The position numbers and the translations under genes were made by a program. A model generated the notes under the pieces. It did no database searches. It saw only the letters and a program-made list of their open reading frames with translations, and was not told the DNA's origin. Below are positions 27,215 to 34,983 of a stretch of DNA of 64,000 bases, piece by piece. This DNA comes from an uncultured Ligilactobacillus sp. (lineage in GTDB: Bacteria > Bacillota > Bacilli > Lactobacillales > Lactobacillaceae), in the NCBI GenBank assembly GCA_944326135.1, contig CALVCU010000015.1:124001-188000 (forward strand). Reading direction: 5' to 3'. Position 1 is the first letter of the stretch, and each line of letters begins with the position of its first letter.

Positions 27215-28081
27215 TTATAATTCAATGTTTAATACATCTAAAATACGGTTAAAGTCCTCTGTTGAAAGATAACTGATTTCAATCTTACCCTTACCAGTTT
27301 TTTCGTTGGCTTTAATCGCCACTTTAGTCCCAAACTTCTCTTGTAATTGAGTTTGGCTTTCAAGCAAGTATGGTGATAATTTTTTCTTTTTATCTTTTTT
27401 GATTTTCTTCTTGCCGTTCATTTCATTAACAATTTGTTCCAATTGACGCACTGTTAAATTCTCTTTGACTGTTCTTTTAGCTAAATCAACGAGCTTATCT
27501 TTATCTTTTAAAGCTAATAAAGTCCGTGCTTGTCCCATTGAAAGTTGTCCATTTTGAAGCATACTTTTAACTTCAGTAGGCAAGTCTAATAAACGCAAGT
27601 AATTAGCAATATATGGACGTGATTTGCCTAGTCGTTCTGATAATTCAGATTGAGTGATCTTTAAGTTTTCCATTAAAGTACTGTATGCTTGAGCTTCTTC
27701 TAATGGACTTAAATCTTCACGTTGGAGGTTTTCCAAGACTGCAATTTCCATCATTTGTTCATCATCGATAGCACGTACAATTGCTGGAATCTTGTCTTGA
27801 TTAGCCATTTTAGAAGCTCTAAAACGACGTTCACCGGCGATAATTTCGTATCCCATTACACTTGATTTCCGCACAATGATTGGTTGGAAAACACCATTTT
27901 TACGAATTGATTCTGCTAAATCATGAAGATTTTCTTCATCAAATGTCTTACGTGGTTGGTATGGATTAGGACGAATTTCACTTAATTGTAATTCTTCAAC
28001 TTTTTCGTCAATTTCTTTTTCTTCAGTAAAATCACTAAAGAGCGCGTTAATACCGCGTCCGAGTCCTTTCTTATTCGCCAT
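27215..28081 (-). CDS. parB: Chromosome-partitioning protein ParB/Spo0J
   Basis: A 288-residue ParB. It has an N-terminal GLGRGINALF peptide that stimulates ParA, the CTP-binding AGERRFRA motif, a helix-turn-helix around LSERLGKSRPYIANYLRLL and a C-terminal dimer domain. It loads on parS sites and spreads as a CTP-dependent clamp to organise the origin. Its ATG overlaps the parA 3' end by 11 bases. Confidence 0.95.
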   Translation of the reverse strand: MANKKGLGRGINALFSDFTEEKEIDEKVEELQLSEIRPNPYQPRKTFDEENLHDLAESIRKNGVFQPIIVRKSSVMGYEIIAGERRFRASKMANQDKIPAIVRAIDDEQMMEIAVLENLQREDLSPLEEAQAYSTLMENLKITQSELSERLGKSRPYIANYLRLLDLPTEVKSMLQNGQLSMGQARTLLALKDKDKLVDLAKRTVKENLTVRQLEQIVNEMNGKKKIKKDKKKKLSPYLLESQTQLQEKFGTKVAIKANEKTGKGKIEISYLSTEDFNRILDVLNIEL

Positions 28082-28838
28082 GAGCTGCTAGAACCTCCTT
28101 TGCTAATGCCATGTATTCTTTAGCTCCACGAGATGCTGGATCATAGTCGATAATTGACATACCGTGACTTGGAGCTTCTGATAAACGTACATTTCTTGGG
28201 ATAATTGTTTGGTAAACCTTGTCCTTGAAGAAACGTTTAACTTCTTCAACAACTTCATTTCCTAAATTAGTCCGTGCATCAAGCATTGTTAAAAGTACCC
28301 CTTCAATCTTCAAGTTTGGATTGAAGTGCTTTTGAACTAATTGAATTGTGTTTAATAATTGACTTAAACCTTCCAAAGCGTAGTATTCACTTTGAACAGG
28401 AATTAAAATCGCATCACAAGTTGTGAATGCATTGATTGTCAACATTCCTAATGAAGGAGGACAATCAATCAAAATATAGTCATAACTATCACGAATTGGT
28501 AAAACTGCATCCGCTAAACGCTTTTCACGTGCCATTTGTGAAGTTAATTCAATTTCAGCCCCTGATAATTGAATTGTTGCGGGTACAATGTCTAAATTTT
28601 CACGTGATGTATGAATAATTACGTCTGTAATAGGTGTTTCATTGACTAAAACATCGTATACATCCGCTTTAATATCGGCTTTGCGAATTCCCAAACCGCT
28701 AGTTGCATTTCCTTGGGCATCGGCATCAATCAATAATACTTTTTTACCTAATTTAGCTAAACAAGCGCCCAAGTTAATGCTGGTAGTTGTTTTACCAACA
28801 CCACCCTTTTGGTTAGCAAGCGCAATAATCCGCCCCAT
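28071..28838 (-). CDS. parA: Chromosome-partitioning ATPase ParA/Soj
   Basis: A 255-residue deviant-Walker ATPase: NQKGGVGKTTTSINLG, LIDADAQGN and LIDCPPSLG. It works with ParB in origin segregation and may influence DnaA. The start is ATG 28836-28838 with AAGGAG 8 bases upstream; the GTG at 28847 is too near that site. Confidence 0.95.
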   Translation of the reverse strand: MGRIIALANQKGGVGKTTTSINLGACLAKLGKKVLLIDADAQGNATSGLGIRKADIKADVYDVLVNETPITDVIIHTSRENLDIVPATIQLSGAEIELTSQMAREKRLADAVLPIRDSYDYILIDCPPSLGMLTINAFTTCDAILIPVQSEYYALEGLSQLLNTIQLVQKHFNPNLKIEGVLLTMLDARTNLGNEVVEEVKRFFKDKVYQTIIPRNVRLSEAPSHGMSIIDYDPASRGAKEYMALAKEVLAAHGE

Positions 28839-28854
28839 TCTAATCACTCCTTAA

Positions 28855-29691
28855 TTACTTTTTCTTATTCAATGGGATTTCAATAATAATCTTTTGAACG
28901 TCGTCGGTTGTTTCTTCTTCAACATTAACCTTAATACCTGTATCTTTGACCATTTTAACTGATTGTTTGATTGTATTAACGGCTAACCGCACATCCTTAG
29001 AAACACCCTTAATCTTAAGCTTCTTAGGTTTCATCCTTGGAACGATCAAGCGATTAACTTTCTTTTCGGTTTCTTTAACTGATAAATGTTGATTTAAAAT
29101 CTCTTTTAAAACTTGTTTTTGTTGTTCTTCATTTAAACGTACTAAAGCCCGCCCATGCCGTTCTGAAATTTTACGATCAAGCAAGGCTTGTTGTACAGGT
29201 TGTGATAACTTTAATAAACGTAATTTGTTAGCGATAAATGACTGACTTTTACCTAATTGTTCTGCTAATTCAGCTTGAGTTAAACGATTTAACTCTAACA
29301 ATTGTTGGTATGCTTGAGCTTCTTCAATTGCAGTTAACTCTTCACGTTGAAGGTTTTCGATCACTGCCATTGAAGCTGACTCATTGTCAGACATAGTTTT
29401 AACGATTGCAGGAACTTCACTCCAACCTAAATATTTAATTGCTCTGAAACGACGTTCACCGGCAATAATCTCATATTTATTTTCTTCGTATTCACGTAAG
29501 ACGATTGGTTGTAATAAGCCATGTTCCTTAATTGTTTCTGCTAACTCAGTAATTTTTTGCTGGCTGAAAACTTGACGCGGTTGAAAACGGTTAGGAATAA
29601 TTTGCTTAATCTCGATCTTTTCAACTTGTGTCTCAGGATGATCTTCTGTTGATTTAACACTTTGTTTTTTCTTGTTCCAAAAGAATGCCAT
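28855..29691 (-). CDS. noc: Nucleoid occlusion protein Noc (ParB paralogue)
   Basis: A 278-residue ParB-like protein starting MAFFWNKKK, which suggests the membrane-binding amphipathic end known in Noc. It has FQPRQVF, AGERRFRA and the helix-turn-helix LAEQLGKSQSFIANKLRLL. Noc binds NBS sites and blocks division over the nucleoid. The start at 29689-29691 is chosen for AAGGAAGG upstream; 32 extra codons in the open frame overlap rsmG. It is distinguished from ParB by position between rsmG and parA and by its N-terminus. Confidence 0.9.
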   Translation of the reverse strand: MAFFWNKKKQSVKSTEDHPETQVEKIEIKQIIPNRFQPRQVFSQQKITELAETIKEHGLLQPIVLREYEENKYEIIAGERRFRAIKYLGWSEVPAIVKTMSDNESASMAVIENLQREELTAIEEAQAYQQLLELNRLTQAELAEQLGKSQSFIANKLRLLKLSQPVQQALLDRKISERHGRALVRLNEEQQKQVLKEILNQHLSVKETEKKVNRLIVPRMKPKKLKIKGVSKDVRLAVNTIKQSVKMVKDTGIKVNVEEETTDDVQKIIIEIPLNKKK

Positions 29692-29713
29692 AAAGTTTCC
29701 TTCCTTTTCACGT

Positions 29714-30436
29714 CTATTTAATTGGATTCCGATTAGGAGTTCCTGCTTTGCGCGGATATTGCTTTGGCGTTGCCTTAACTTTTTCAATGACGACTAAATG
29801 TCGTTCATCATGAGTAATTGGTAATGCAGCTTCTTCATCCGCAATTAACTTCCCACCTAAAGCTTGAATGGCTTTAGTAGCATCCCCTAATTCTTCCTTA
29901 GTTTTTTGTGCTTTTAACGCAATAAACTTTCCACCGATTTTAACTAATGGCAGACATAATTCAGTCAGTACTGTCATTCTGGCAACGGCTCGTGCAGTTA
30001 CATAATCAAAACTTTCGCGGAACTTGCTCTTTTTACCAGCAAATTCTTCTGCACGGGCATGATGTAATGATACATCTTGTAAGTCTAAACGACTAACGAG
30101 TTCTTCTAAAAACTTAATTCGTTTATTTAAAGAATCAACAATCGTTACTTTGATTTGTGGAAAAACAATTTTCATTGGAATCGAAGGGAAACCTGCACCA
30201 GCACCGACATCACATAAAGTTACGTCATTGCGTAATTCCTGTAATTCAATTACTGGTAGCAATGAATCATAAAAGTGTTTTAAATACACATCTTTTTTAG
30301 CTGTGATTGCTGTAAGATTTACATATTGGTTGGCTTGAACAAGGAATTCATAATAAGTTTCGAACTGTTGCATCTGTTGATCAGTAAGTTCAATTCCATG
30401 TTCCATTAATGCCTGTTTAAATTCTTCTGGTGTCAT
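29714..30436 (-). CDS. rsmG: 16S rRNA (guanine-N7) methyltransferase RsmG (GidB)
   Basis: A 240-residue SAM-dependent methylase with [16 protein letters not shown] as the SAM-binding glycine loop. It methylates G527 of 16S rRNA, and loss gives low-level streptomycin resistance. The start is ATG 30434-30436 behind AAAGGA. It leads the rsmG-noc-parA-parB block typical of the origin region. Confidence 0.94.
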   Translation of the reverse strand: MTPEEFKQALMEHGIELTDQQMQQFETYYEFLVQANQYVNLTAITAKKDVYLKHFYDSLLPVIELQELRNDVTLCDVGAGAGFPSIPMKIVFPQIKVTIVDSLNKRIKFLEELVSRLDLQDVSLHHARAEEFAGKKSKFRESFDYVTARAVARMTVLTELCLPLVKIGGKFIALKAQKTKEELGDATKAIQALGGKLIADEEAALPITHDERHLVVIEKVKATPKQYPRKAGTPNRNPIK

Positions 30437-30457
30437 GGTATTTCCTTTCATTTTTTC

Positions 30458-30488
30458 GTGAAACATTGAAGTTTTTTTAGTGTTTCAC
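30458..30488. promoter_or_regulatory. Pair of outward-facing parS half-sites upstream of rsmG
   Basis: GTGAAACA (30458-30465) and TGTTTCAC (30481-30488) are exact halves of the parS palindrome, arranged in everted order 15 bases apart. Each 16-mer window matches parS at 12 of 16 positions. They could be weak ParB/Noc-type sites or simply an inverted repeat. Confidence 0.35.
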
Positions 30489-30691
30489 ACTACACATAAG
30501 TGTAATTTATTTATGCGTTAAAAGCAAGGTGCAAATCAAATCAATTAAGGCATTTTAACAATTTATAATTACTCATATATATGGTAGAAATAATTTAACT
30601 TTTACCGATATTTCTCTTTAGGCTTTTTTCATCAATGTTATACTTATATAGTAAGTTACAATTTTGAAATTAGAGAGGTTTTTTATTTTAT

Positions 30692-31411
30692 ATGAGTGAT
30701 TATTTAAAAGAGCCCTGTGAGGATCAGTATCCGAAGGTAAATTTAAATATTGAGTTTGCTCCGCATAAAGTTATGCACATTATTGTTCCTGCTAAAAAGG
30801 GCAATCAAGTTAAATACAATCCATTAATTCTTTTTGTGACACAAAAAGCAAGAGTCAAGCAGGAAAACTATCACTTCCCTGCACTACTAACATTAGCGAG
30901 CCATGGATTTACGATTGCGATTTTGCCAGCTAACCAATTAACTGGAATTGCACAAGAACAAGTTTGTCAAATAAAAACCGCATTACGTCACTTACTAATG
31001 CATGCATATAAATTTGATATTGATACAAATCGTTATTTTATTTGGGGAGAAGAACAAGGGGCTTTCTTGAGTAGTTTGTGTGTATTGACTGCTAACCAAC
31101 AAGATTGGAATGCTGAAGATGCTCGGGTATTGCCATTACGATTCAAGGCTGGAATTGCATATGGATTACCTGATCCACAAGAATTAATTTTTCAAATCCC
31201 ATCACATAAATGTGCTCCATTAATACTATTTAGTGGGTTGCAAGATGCACATACCAATGTCGATGAAACAGAAGAATTTATTGCTCAAATGGAAGCAAAA
31301 GAACATGAGGCTGAAAGCACGTTCTTAGAAGAAACAACGAACGGAACGGACGCTTTCTATACACCTTATATGTTAACGATATTAGAAAAAAAGCTACGCA
31401 AATACTTATAG
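30692..31411 (+). CDS. Alpha/beta-hydrolase-like protein without a catalytic serine
   Basis: A 239-residue cytosolic protein with the strand-helix pattern of a small alpha/beta hydrolase (PLILFVTQKA near the first core strand). The nucleophile elbow, normally GxSxG, reads GEEQGA, and the usual His region reads NGTDAFY. It therefore looks catalytically inactive, or uses other residues. An extended -10 (TGTTATACT, 30636-30644) precedes it. The ribosome site AGAGAGG is unusually far (about 13 bases) from the ATG. Family assignment is from fold pattern only. Confidence 0.55.
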   Translation: MSDYLKEPCEDQYPKVNLNIEFAPHKVMHIIVPAKKGNQVKYNPLILFVTQKARVKQENYHFPALLTLASHGFTIAILPANQLTGIAQEQVCQIKTALRHLLMHAYKFDIDTNRYFIWGEEQGAFLSSLCVLTANQQDWNAEDARVLPLRFKAGIAYGLPDPQELIFQIPSHKCAPLILFSGLQDAHTNVDETEEFIAQMEAKEHEAESTFLEETTNGTDAFYTPYMLTILEKKLRKYL

Positions 31412-31442
31412 CTACGCATTTCTATAATGTTTAAATTTTTTA

Positions 31443-31471
31443 TTGACTTATAAAATTTAATAGCATATAAT
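31443..31471 (+). promoter_or_regulatory. Near-consensus sigma-A promoter for the candidate sRNA
   Basis: TTGACT, exactly 17 bp, then TATAAT. It is the best-matching promoter in the window, and it lies 30 bp after the hydrolase-like gene with no ORF behind it. Confidence 0.75.
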
Positions 31472-31477
31472 GTAAAT

Positions 31478-31607
31478 ACTGATGAAGGAACTTATGTGAG
31501 CCTCTATCTCCCCCTAGATTCAGCTCACATTCCTATACAAGTTCTATTCATCATCACTTACTCCTTTTTTCTCTGCGCTTTACATTATGTAATACGCAGA
31601 GTTTTTT
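31478..31607 (+). ncRNA. Candidate small regulatory RNA with C-rich apical loop
   Basis: A predicted transcript of about 130 nt from the strong promoter to the terminator at 31571-31607. It folds as one long hairpin: TGATGAA/TTCATCA, GAACTT/AAGTTC and ATGTGAGC (31494-31501)/GCTCACAT (31523-31530). The apical loop contains TCTCCCCC (31507-31514). The unpaired stretch before the terminator has TACTCCTTTTTT. Both could pair with Shine-Dalgarno sequences. The longest ATG frame from the top strand is only five codons, so a peptide is unlikely. I cannot assign it to a known family. Confidence 0.65.
31571..31607 (+). terminator. Intrinsic terminator of the candidate sRNA
   Basis: Stem CTCTGCG/CGCAGAG with inner TTACAT/ATGTAA and a TTTTTT tail. 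Confidence 0.88.
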
Positions 31608-31771
31608 ATACCCAAATTTATTTTTATAAAAAAATTTAATTTTATCTTAATAGTAATCAACAAACGCCTTTCTATATCAAATCAACAATTAAGAAACAAT
31701 TCTAAATAGTAATCCAAAATTAACAATCAAAACACGCTTGACAGGCAATCTGATGCCCTTTATCATCTAAA

Positions 31772-31786
31772 AAGTAATCATTACTA
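31772..31786. promoter_or_regulatory. Zur-like 7-1-7 operator
   Basis: AAGTAATCATTACTA matches the Bacillus Zur box TCGTAATNATTACGA except at three outer positions. It is a near-perfect palindrome just upstream of a zinc-type ABC operon. Confidence 0.6.
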
Positions 31787-31810
31787 ATATAATTTTTAAG
31801 GAGCATTCTT

Positions 31811-32698
31811 TTGCAAAAATATTTCAAAAAAATTATTTTTTTAATTGGTATTTGCTTGCTCGGAGTTACGCTTGCTGGCTGTAATCAATCAGCAACGAAA
31901 CAGCATCAACAAAAGTTGACTAAAATCGATGTTGTTGCGACAACTAACTTTTATGGTCAGATTGCCCAAAAGGTTTTAGGTGATCATGGAAAAGTAACAT
32001 CAATTATCGATAGTCCCAATGTTGATCCTCACGATTTTACTCCAACGGTTTCAACTGCCAAAACTGTTGCTAAGGCAAACTTAGTAATCTATAACGGTGT
32101 CGGTTATGACACATGGGTCAAACGTCTTCAAGGTACAAAATACCTTTCAGTTGCTAATGTCGTTCATGCTAAAGATGGCGACAATGAACACTTATGGTAT
32201 GACCCTCAAAACATCGTCAAACTAACCGATGCATTAGTAACTCAATATAGTAAGATGTTGCCTCAATATCATGACGATTTTGTTCAAAACGCCAAAAAAT
32301 ATAAGCAACAATTACAACAATTAGAGACTAAAATTCAACAAATCAAAAAGCTCAAACACAACAAAAAAGTTGCTGTTAGTGAACCTGCATTTGACTATGC
32401 ATTAAAAGCAATGGGCTTTGAAATTATCGATGAACATTTTAGTATGGCTGTTGAAGAAGATTCTGATCCTTCATACACTGACATTGCCAAATTACAAAAT
32501 GCGATTAAAAATCATGAAATTGCCTTCTTTGTTTTAAACAAGCAAAGTGAAAGTAAATTAGTAGATAATATCGCTAACCTCTGTAAACAAGAAAACATTC
32601 CAATTGTTAAAGTTACAGAAACAATGCCAAGTAACGTTTCCTACATTGAATGGTTTAACAGTGAACTTGATCAGATTTTAAAAATTGTACAACAATAA
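31811..32698 (+). CDS. Zinc/manganese ABC transporter solute-binding lipoprotein
   Basis: A 295-residue cluster A-I binding protein. A signal peptide ends in lipobox LAGC (Cys ~24), then VDPHDF and EHLWYDP, which supply metal-binding His residues. It is anchored outside the membrane and delivers Zn or Mn to the permease. The Zur-like box upstream favours zinc. The start is TTG 31811-31813 with AAGGAG 7 bases upstream. It is the first gene of a three-gene operon. Confidence 0.88.
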   Translation: MQKYFKKIIFLIGICLLGVTLAGCNQSATKQHQQKLTKIDVVATTNFYGQIAQKVLGDHGKVTSIIDSPNVDPHDFTPTVSTAKTVAKANLVIYNGVGYDTWVKRLQGTKYLSVANVVHAKDGDNEHLWYDPQNIVKLTDALVTQYSKMLPQYHDDFVQNAKKYKQQLQQLETKIQQIKKLKHNKKVAVSEPAFDYALKAMGFEIIDEHFSMAVEEDSDPSYTDIAKLQNAIKNHEIAFFVLNKQSESKLVDNIANLCKQENIPIVKVTETMPSNVSYIEWFNSELDQILKIVQQ

Positions 32699-32707
32699 GG
32701 AGAAAAC

Positions 32708-33364
32708 ATGGATTCAATCTTAAAAGTCAATGGCTTGAGTATTCAATTCTCAGGTCGCACTCTATTTAAAGACTTAAACTTTGAAATTCCCCAAAATGCA
32801 TTAACTTGCATCACGGGTGAAAACGGAGTGGGAAAATCAACTTTAGTTAAACACTTACTCCAAGATTTAGATCACAATTACACAATTCATACACATTTCG
32901 CAATCACACGCGATAAAGTTCAATATGTGCCGCAATTGCGTAATATTGATGATGAATATCCTTTATGCATCCGCGATTTTATTGCTTTAGGTTTTAAGCA
33001 TCGCATTTTGCCTTGGAACTCGAAAGCAATGAACGCTAAATTAGATGCTATTTTAAAGGATACAAAATTAGACAAAATTCAAAATCAACCATTAGGCCGA
33101 GCCTCTGGTGGGGAAAAACAACGTGCTTATCTTGCTCAAGCACTTTGCTCTAACCCTGAACTATTGATTCTTGATGAAGCAACTGCGAGCTTAGATCGGA
33201 CTGCAAAGCATTTTCTATTGAAGCTTTTGAAGAAAATCATGGCAAAACGCAACTTAACAGTCCTATTTATCACTCACGATGCAGAATTAATCGATCAATA
33301 CGCAGATTATGAATTACACTTGGCTAATCAAACTGCTTTGATGACCAAGAAAGGAGAGGCTTAA
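32708..33364 (+). CDS. Zinc/manganese ABC transporter ATPase
   Basis: A 218-residue ABC ATPase: Walker A GENGVGKST, signature ASGGEKQRA, Walker B LLILDEATAS and switch His in FITHD. It lies 9 bp behind the binding protein, and its stop directly abuts the permease ATG. It powers metal uptake at the inner face of the membrane. Confidence 0.9.
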   Translation: MDSILKVNGLSIQFSGRTLFKDLNFEIPQNALTCITGENGVGKSTLVKHLLQDLDHNYTIHTHFAITRDKVQYVPQLRNIDDEYPLCIRDFIALGFKHRILPWNSKAMNAKLDAILKDTKLDKIQNQPLGRASGGEKQRAYLAQALCSNPELLILDEATASLDRTAKHFLLKLLKKIMAKRNLTVLFITHDAELIDQYADYELHLANQTALMTKKGEA

Positions 33365-34165
33365 ATGTTTGACTATGCATTCATGCGCTATGCATTTACC
33401 GCTGGTATTTTCATTGCTTTAATTTGTAGTGTAATGGGAGTTTTCGTCATTGCACGCCAAACTTCCTTCTTTACCCATACGCTTTCTGAAATTGGATTTT
33501 CCGGAGCAAGTTTTGGTGTTTGGTTAGGGATTTCCCCATTAGCTGGAATGTTACTTTTCACTTGTTGTAGTGCCCTTTTCATTGGTTTATCAGGTGAAAA
33601 AGTTTCTCGGCGAGAATCTTCAATTTCAGTTTTCTCTGGCTTATTCTTAGGTTTAGGAGTTCTTTTCCTTTCACTATCAAATAAGCAGGCAAACTACGCC
33701 ACAAGTATTTTATTCGGAAGTATCGTCGGAATTGACGCTACTAACTTACGTGATCTTGTTTGTTTAAGTATCTTCTTATTGATTTTGATTTTCTTCACTT
33801 TCCGCAAGTTAGCATATAGTTCTTTCGATGCTCAAGGTGCTGAATACAATCAAAACTTCAATAAGTTGATTTCAATTTTATTCTTAGTAATGCTTGCATT
33901 AACTGTAAGTATCACTGCACAAATTATTGGTGCATTGTTGATTTTCGTATTATTAACAATTCCTGCATCCGCCGCTAAATACTATGTTCATTCATTGTGG
34001 AAAATGATTGGATTAACATTCATTTTTGCATTAACTGGAATTTGGCTAGGATTAACATTAAGTTACCTTACAGATTGGCCAGTCAGTTTCTTCATTACAG
34101 TAATTGAATCGTTGATTTACGGTAGTGCAATTTTGAAACAACGGATTGCTGAAAGACATAAATAA
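33365..34165 (+). CDS. Zinc/manganese ABC transporter permease
   Basis: A 266-residue membrane protein with about eight hydrophobic helices, of the ZnuB/TroC (ABC-3) type. It has the early segment QTSFFTHTLSEIGFSGAS typical of the family. It completes the uptake system with the two preceding genes, and a strong terminator follows. Confidence 0.9.
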   Translation: MFDYAFMRYAFTAGIFIALICSVMGVFVIARQTSFFTHTLSEIGFSGASFGVWLGISPLAGMLLFTCCSALFIGLSGEKVSRRESSISVFSGLFLGLGVLFLSLSNKQANYATSILFGSIVGIDATNLRDLVCLSIFLLILIFFTFRKLAYSSFDAQGAEYNQNFNKLISILFLVMLALTVSITAQIIGALLIFVLLTIPASAAKYYVHSLWKMIGLTFIFALTGIWLGLTLSYLTDWPVSFFITVIESLIYGSAILKQRIAERHK

Positions 34166-34194
34166 AAAAAGCCGAGACAATGTCTCGGCTTTTT
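34166..34194. terminator. Bidirectional terminator between the zinc operon and folT
   Basis: A perfect stem AAAAAGCCGAGAC/GTCTCGGCTTTTT with T tracts on both strands. Confidence 0.92.
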
Positions 34195-34206
34195 AAATAG
34201 CTAATT

Positions 34207-34761
34207 TTAATTATTTTTAATGGCGTCCATTTTGATTTTTGAAACAGCCCTCAAAATTACAAACATCACTAATGATTCAATTGGCCATGAAATGATTTCC
34301 TTAGGCATTCGCACTGCTAATAATGCCATAAATGTTGTATGGTGTGCTGATGTCATACTTAATATGTAAAGCCATAAAGTTGTGAAAATCACATTTGAAA
34401 CTAGAATTTGAACAAATTCATAGATAAACATCCGTTGCCATGTGATTTTTTGTTGGTATAAGAACATACCAGCAATTACACCAGTGAAGAATGCCGAGAA
34501 AGTAAAACCTGGGAAAAAGACGCTTCCTGAACTGAAAATAGTATGGGAAACTATGTCTTCCAATACAAGTAATACCCCACCGAGCCATGGTCCTAGTAAG
34601 TAACCAATAAGCCCAGTTCCGATGAAGCCTAAACCAACTTTTAAGACGGTTGGATCACCGATTGACAACTTGCCCAAAATAATTTGTAAGGCAAGTAATA
34701 ACGCTGAAACAGTAACAGTCCGAATATTTAATTTCGGACTTTTCCATGATAATTTGGACAT
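34207..34761 (-). CDS. folT: Folate-specific ECF transporter S component FolT
   Basis: A 184-residue membrane protein with about six hydrophobic helices. Its N-terminal RTVTVSALLLALQIILGKLSIG is typical of ECF S components. The THF riboswitch immediately upstream identifies the substrate as folate. It would recruit the shared EcfAA'T module encoded elsewhere. The ATG (34759-34761) lies 7 bases from GGAGG, which is itself in the riboswitch expression hairpin; a longer frame from 34782 would start inside that hairpin. Confidence 0.9.
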   Translation of the reverse strand: MSKLSWKSPKLNIRTVTVSALLLALQIILGKLSIGDPTVLKVGLGFIGTGLIGYLLGPWLGGVLLVLEDIVSHTIFSSGSVFFPGFTFSAFFTGVIAGMFLYQQKITWQRMFIYEFVQILVSNVIFTTLWLYILSMTSAHHTTFMALLAVRMPKEIISWPIESLVMFVILRAVSKIKMDAIKNN

Positions 34762-34768
34762 AAAAAAA

Positions 34769-34791
34769 CCTCCCGTGTACACAAGGGAAGG
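34769..34791 (-). promoter_or_regulatory. Expression-platform hairpin sequestering the folT ribosome site
   Basis: CCTTCCC pairs with GGGAGG (one bulged T) around loop TTGTGTACAC on the minus strand. The GGAGG is the folT Shine-Dalgarno. A T7 run follows, so the hairpin could block translation or act as a terminator. Confidence 0.65.
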
Positions 34792-34814
34792 ATTGCACGC
34801 GCCATATTATTTGG

Positions 34815-34900
34815 TGAATGCGGTTATCATGCGCACCTGACGGCTTCAACCAAAGTTCACATTCCGTTCCAATGGCCCTTAACGTATGATAACCTACCCC
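34815..34900 (-). promoter_or_regulatory. Tetrahydrofolate (THF) riboswitch
   Basis: On the minus strand, arms GGTTATCAT (34886-34894) and ATGATAACC (34822-34830) close a domain. It contains ACGTTAAG, GGAACGGAATGTGAAC and TTGAAGCCG, the conserved landmarks of the THF element found before folT genes in Lactobacillales. Gene and ligand agree. Confidence 0.88.
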
Positions 34901-34983
34901 TGTTGTGGATAATTATAGCATAATATTGGCAAATAAAAAGAGGTAATTTGTTATCCAAATTATCTCTTGCATAAATAAATATT

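Noticed and set aside
31478..31607. Type I toxin-antitoxin (Fst-like) locus
   Set aside because: Neither strand encodes a hydrophobic peptide of 25-35 residues; the best minus-strand frame with a ribosome site is only nine codons.
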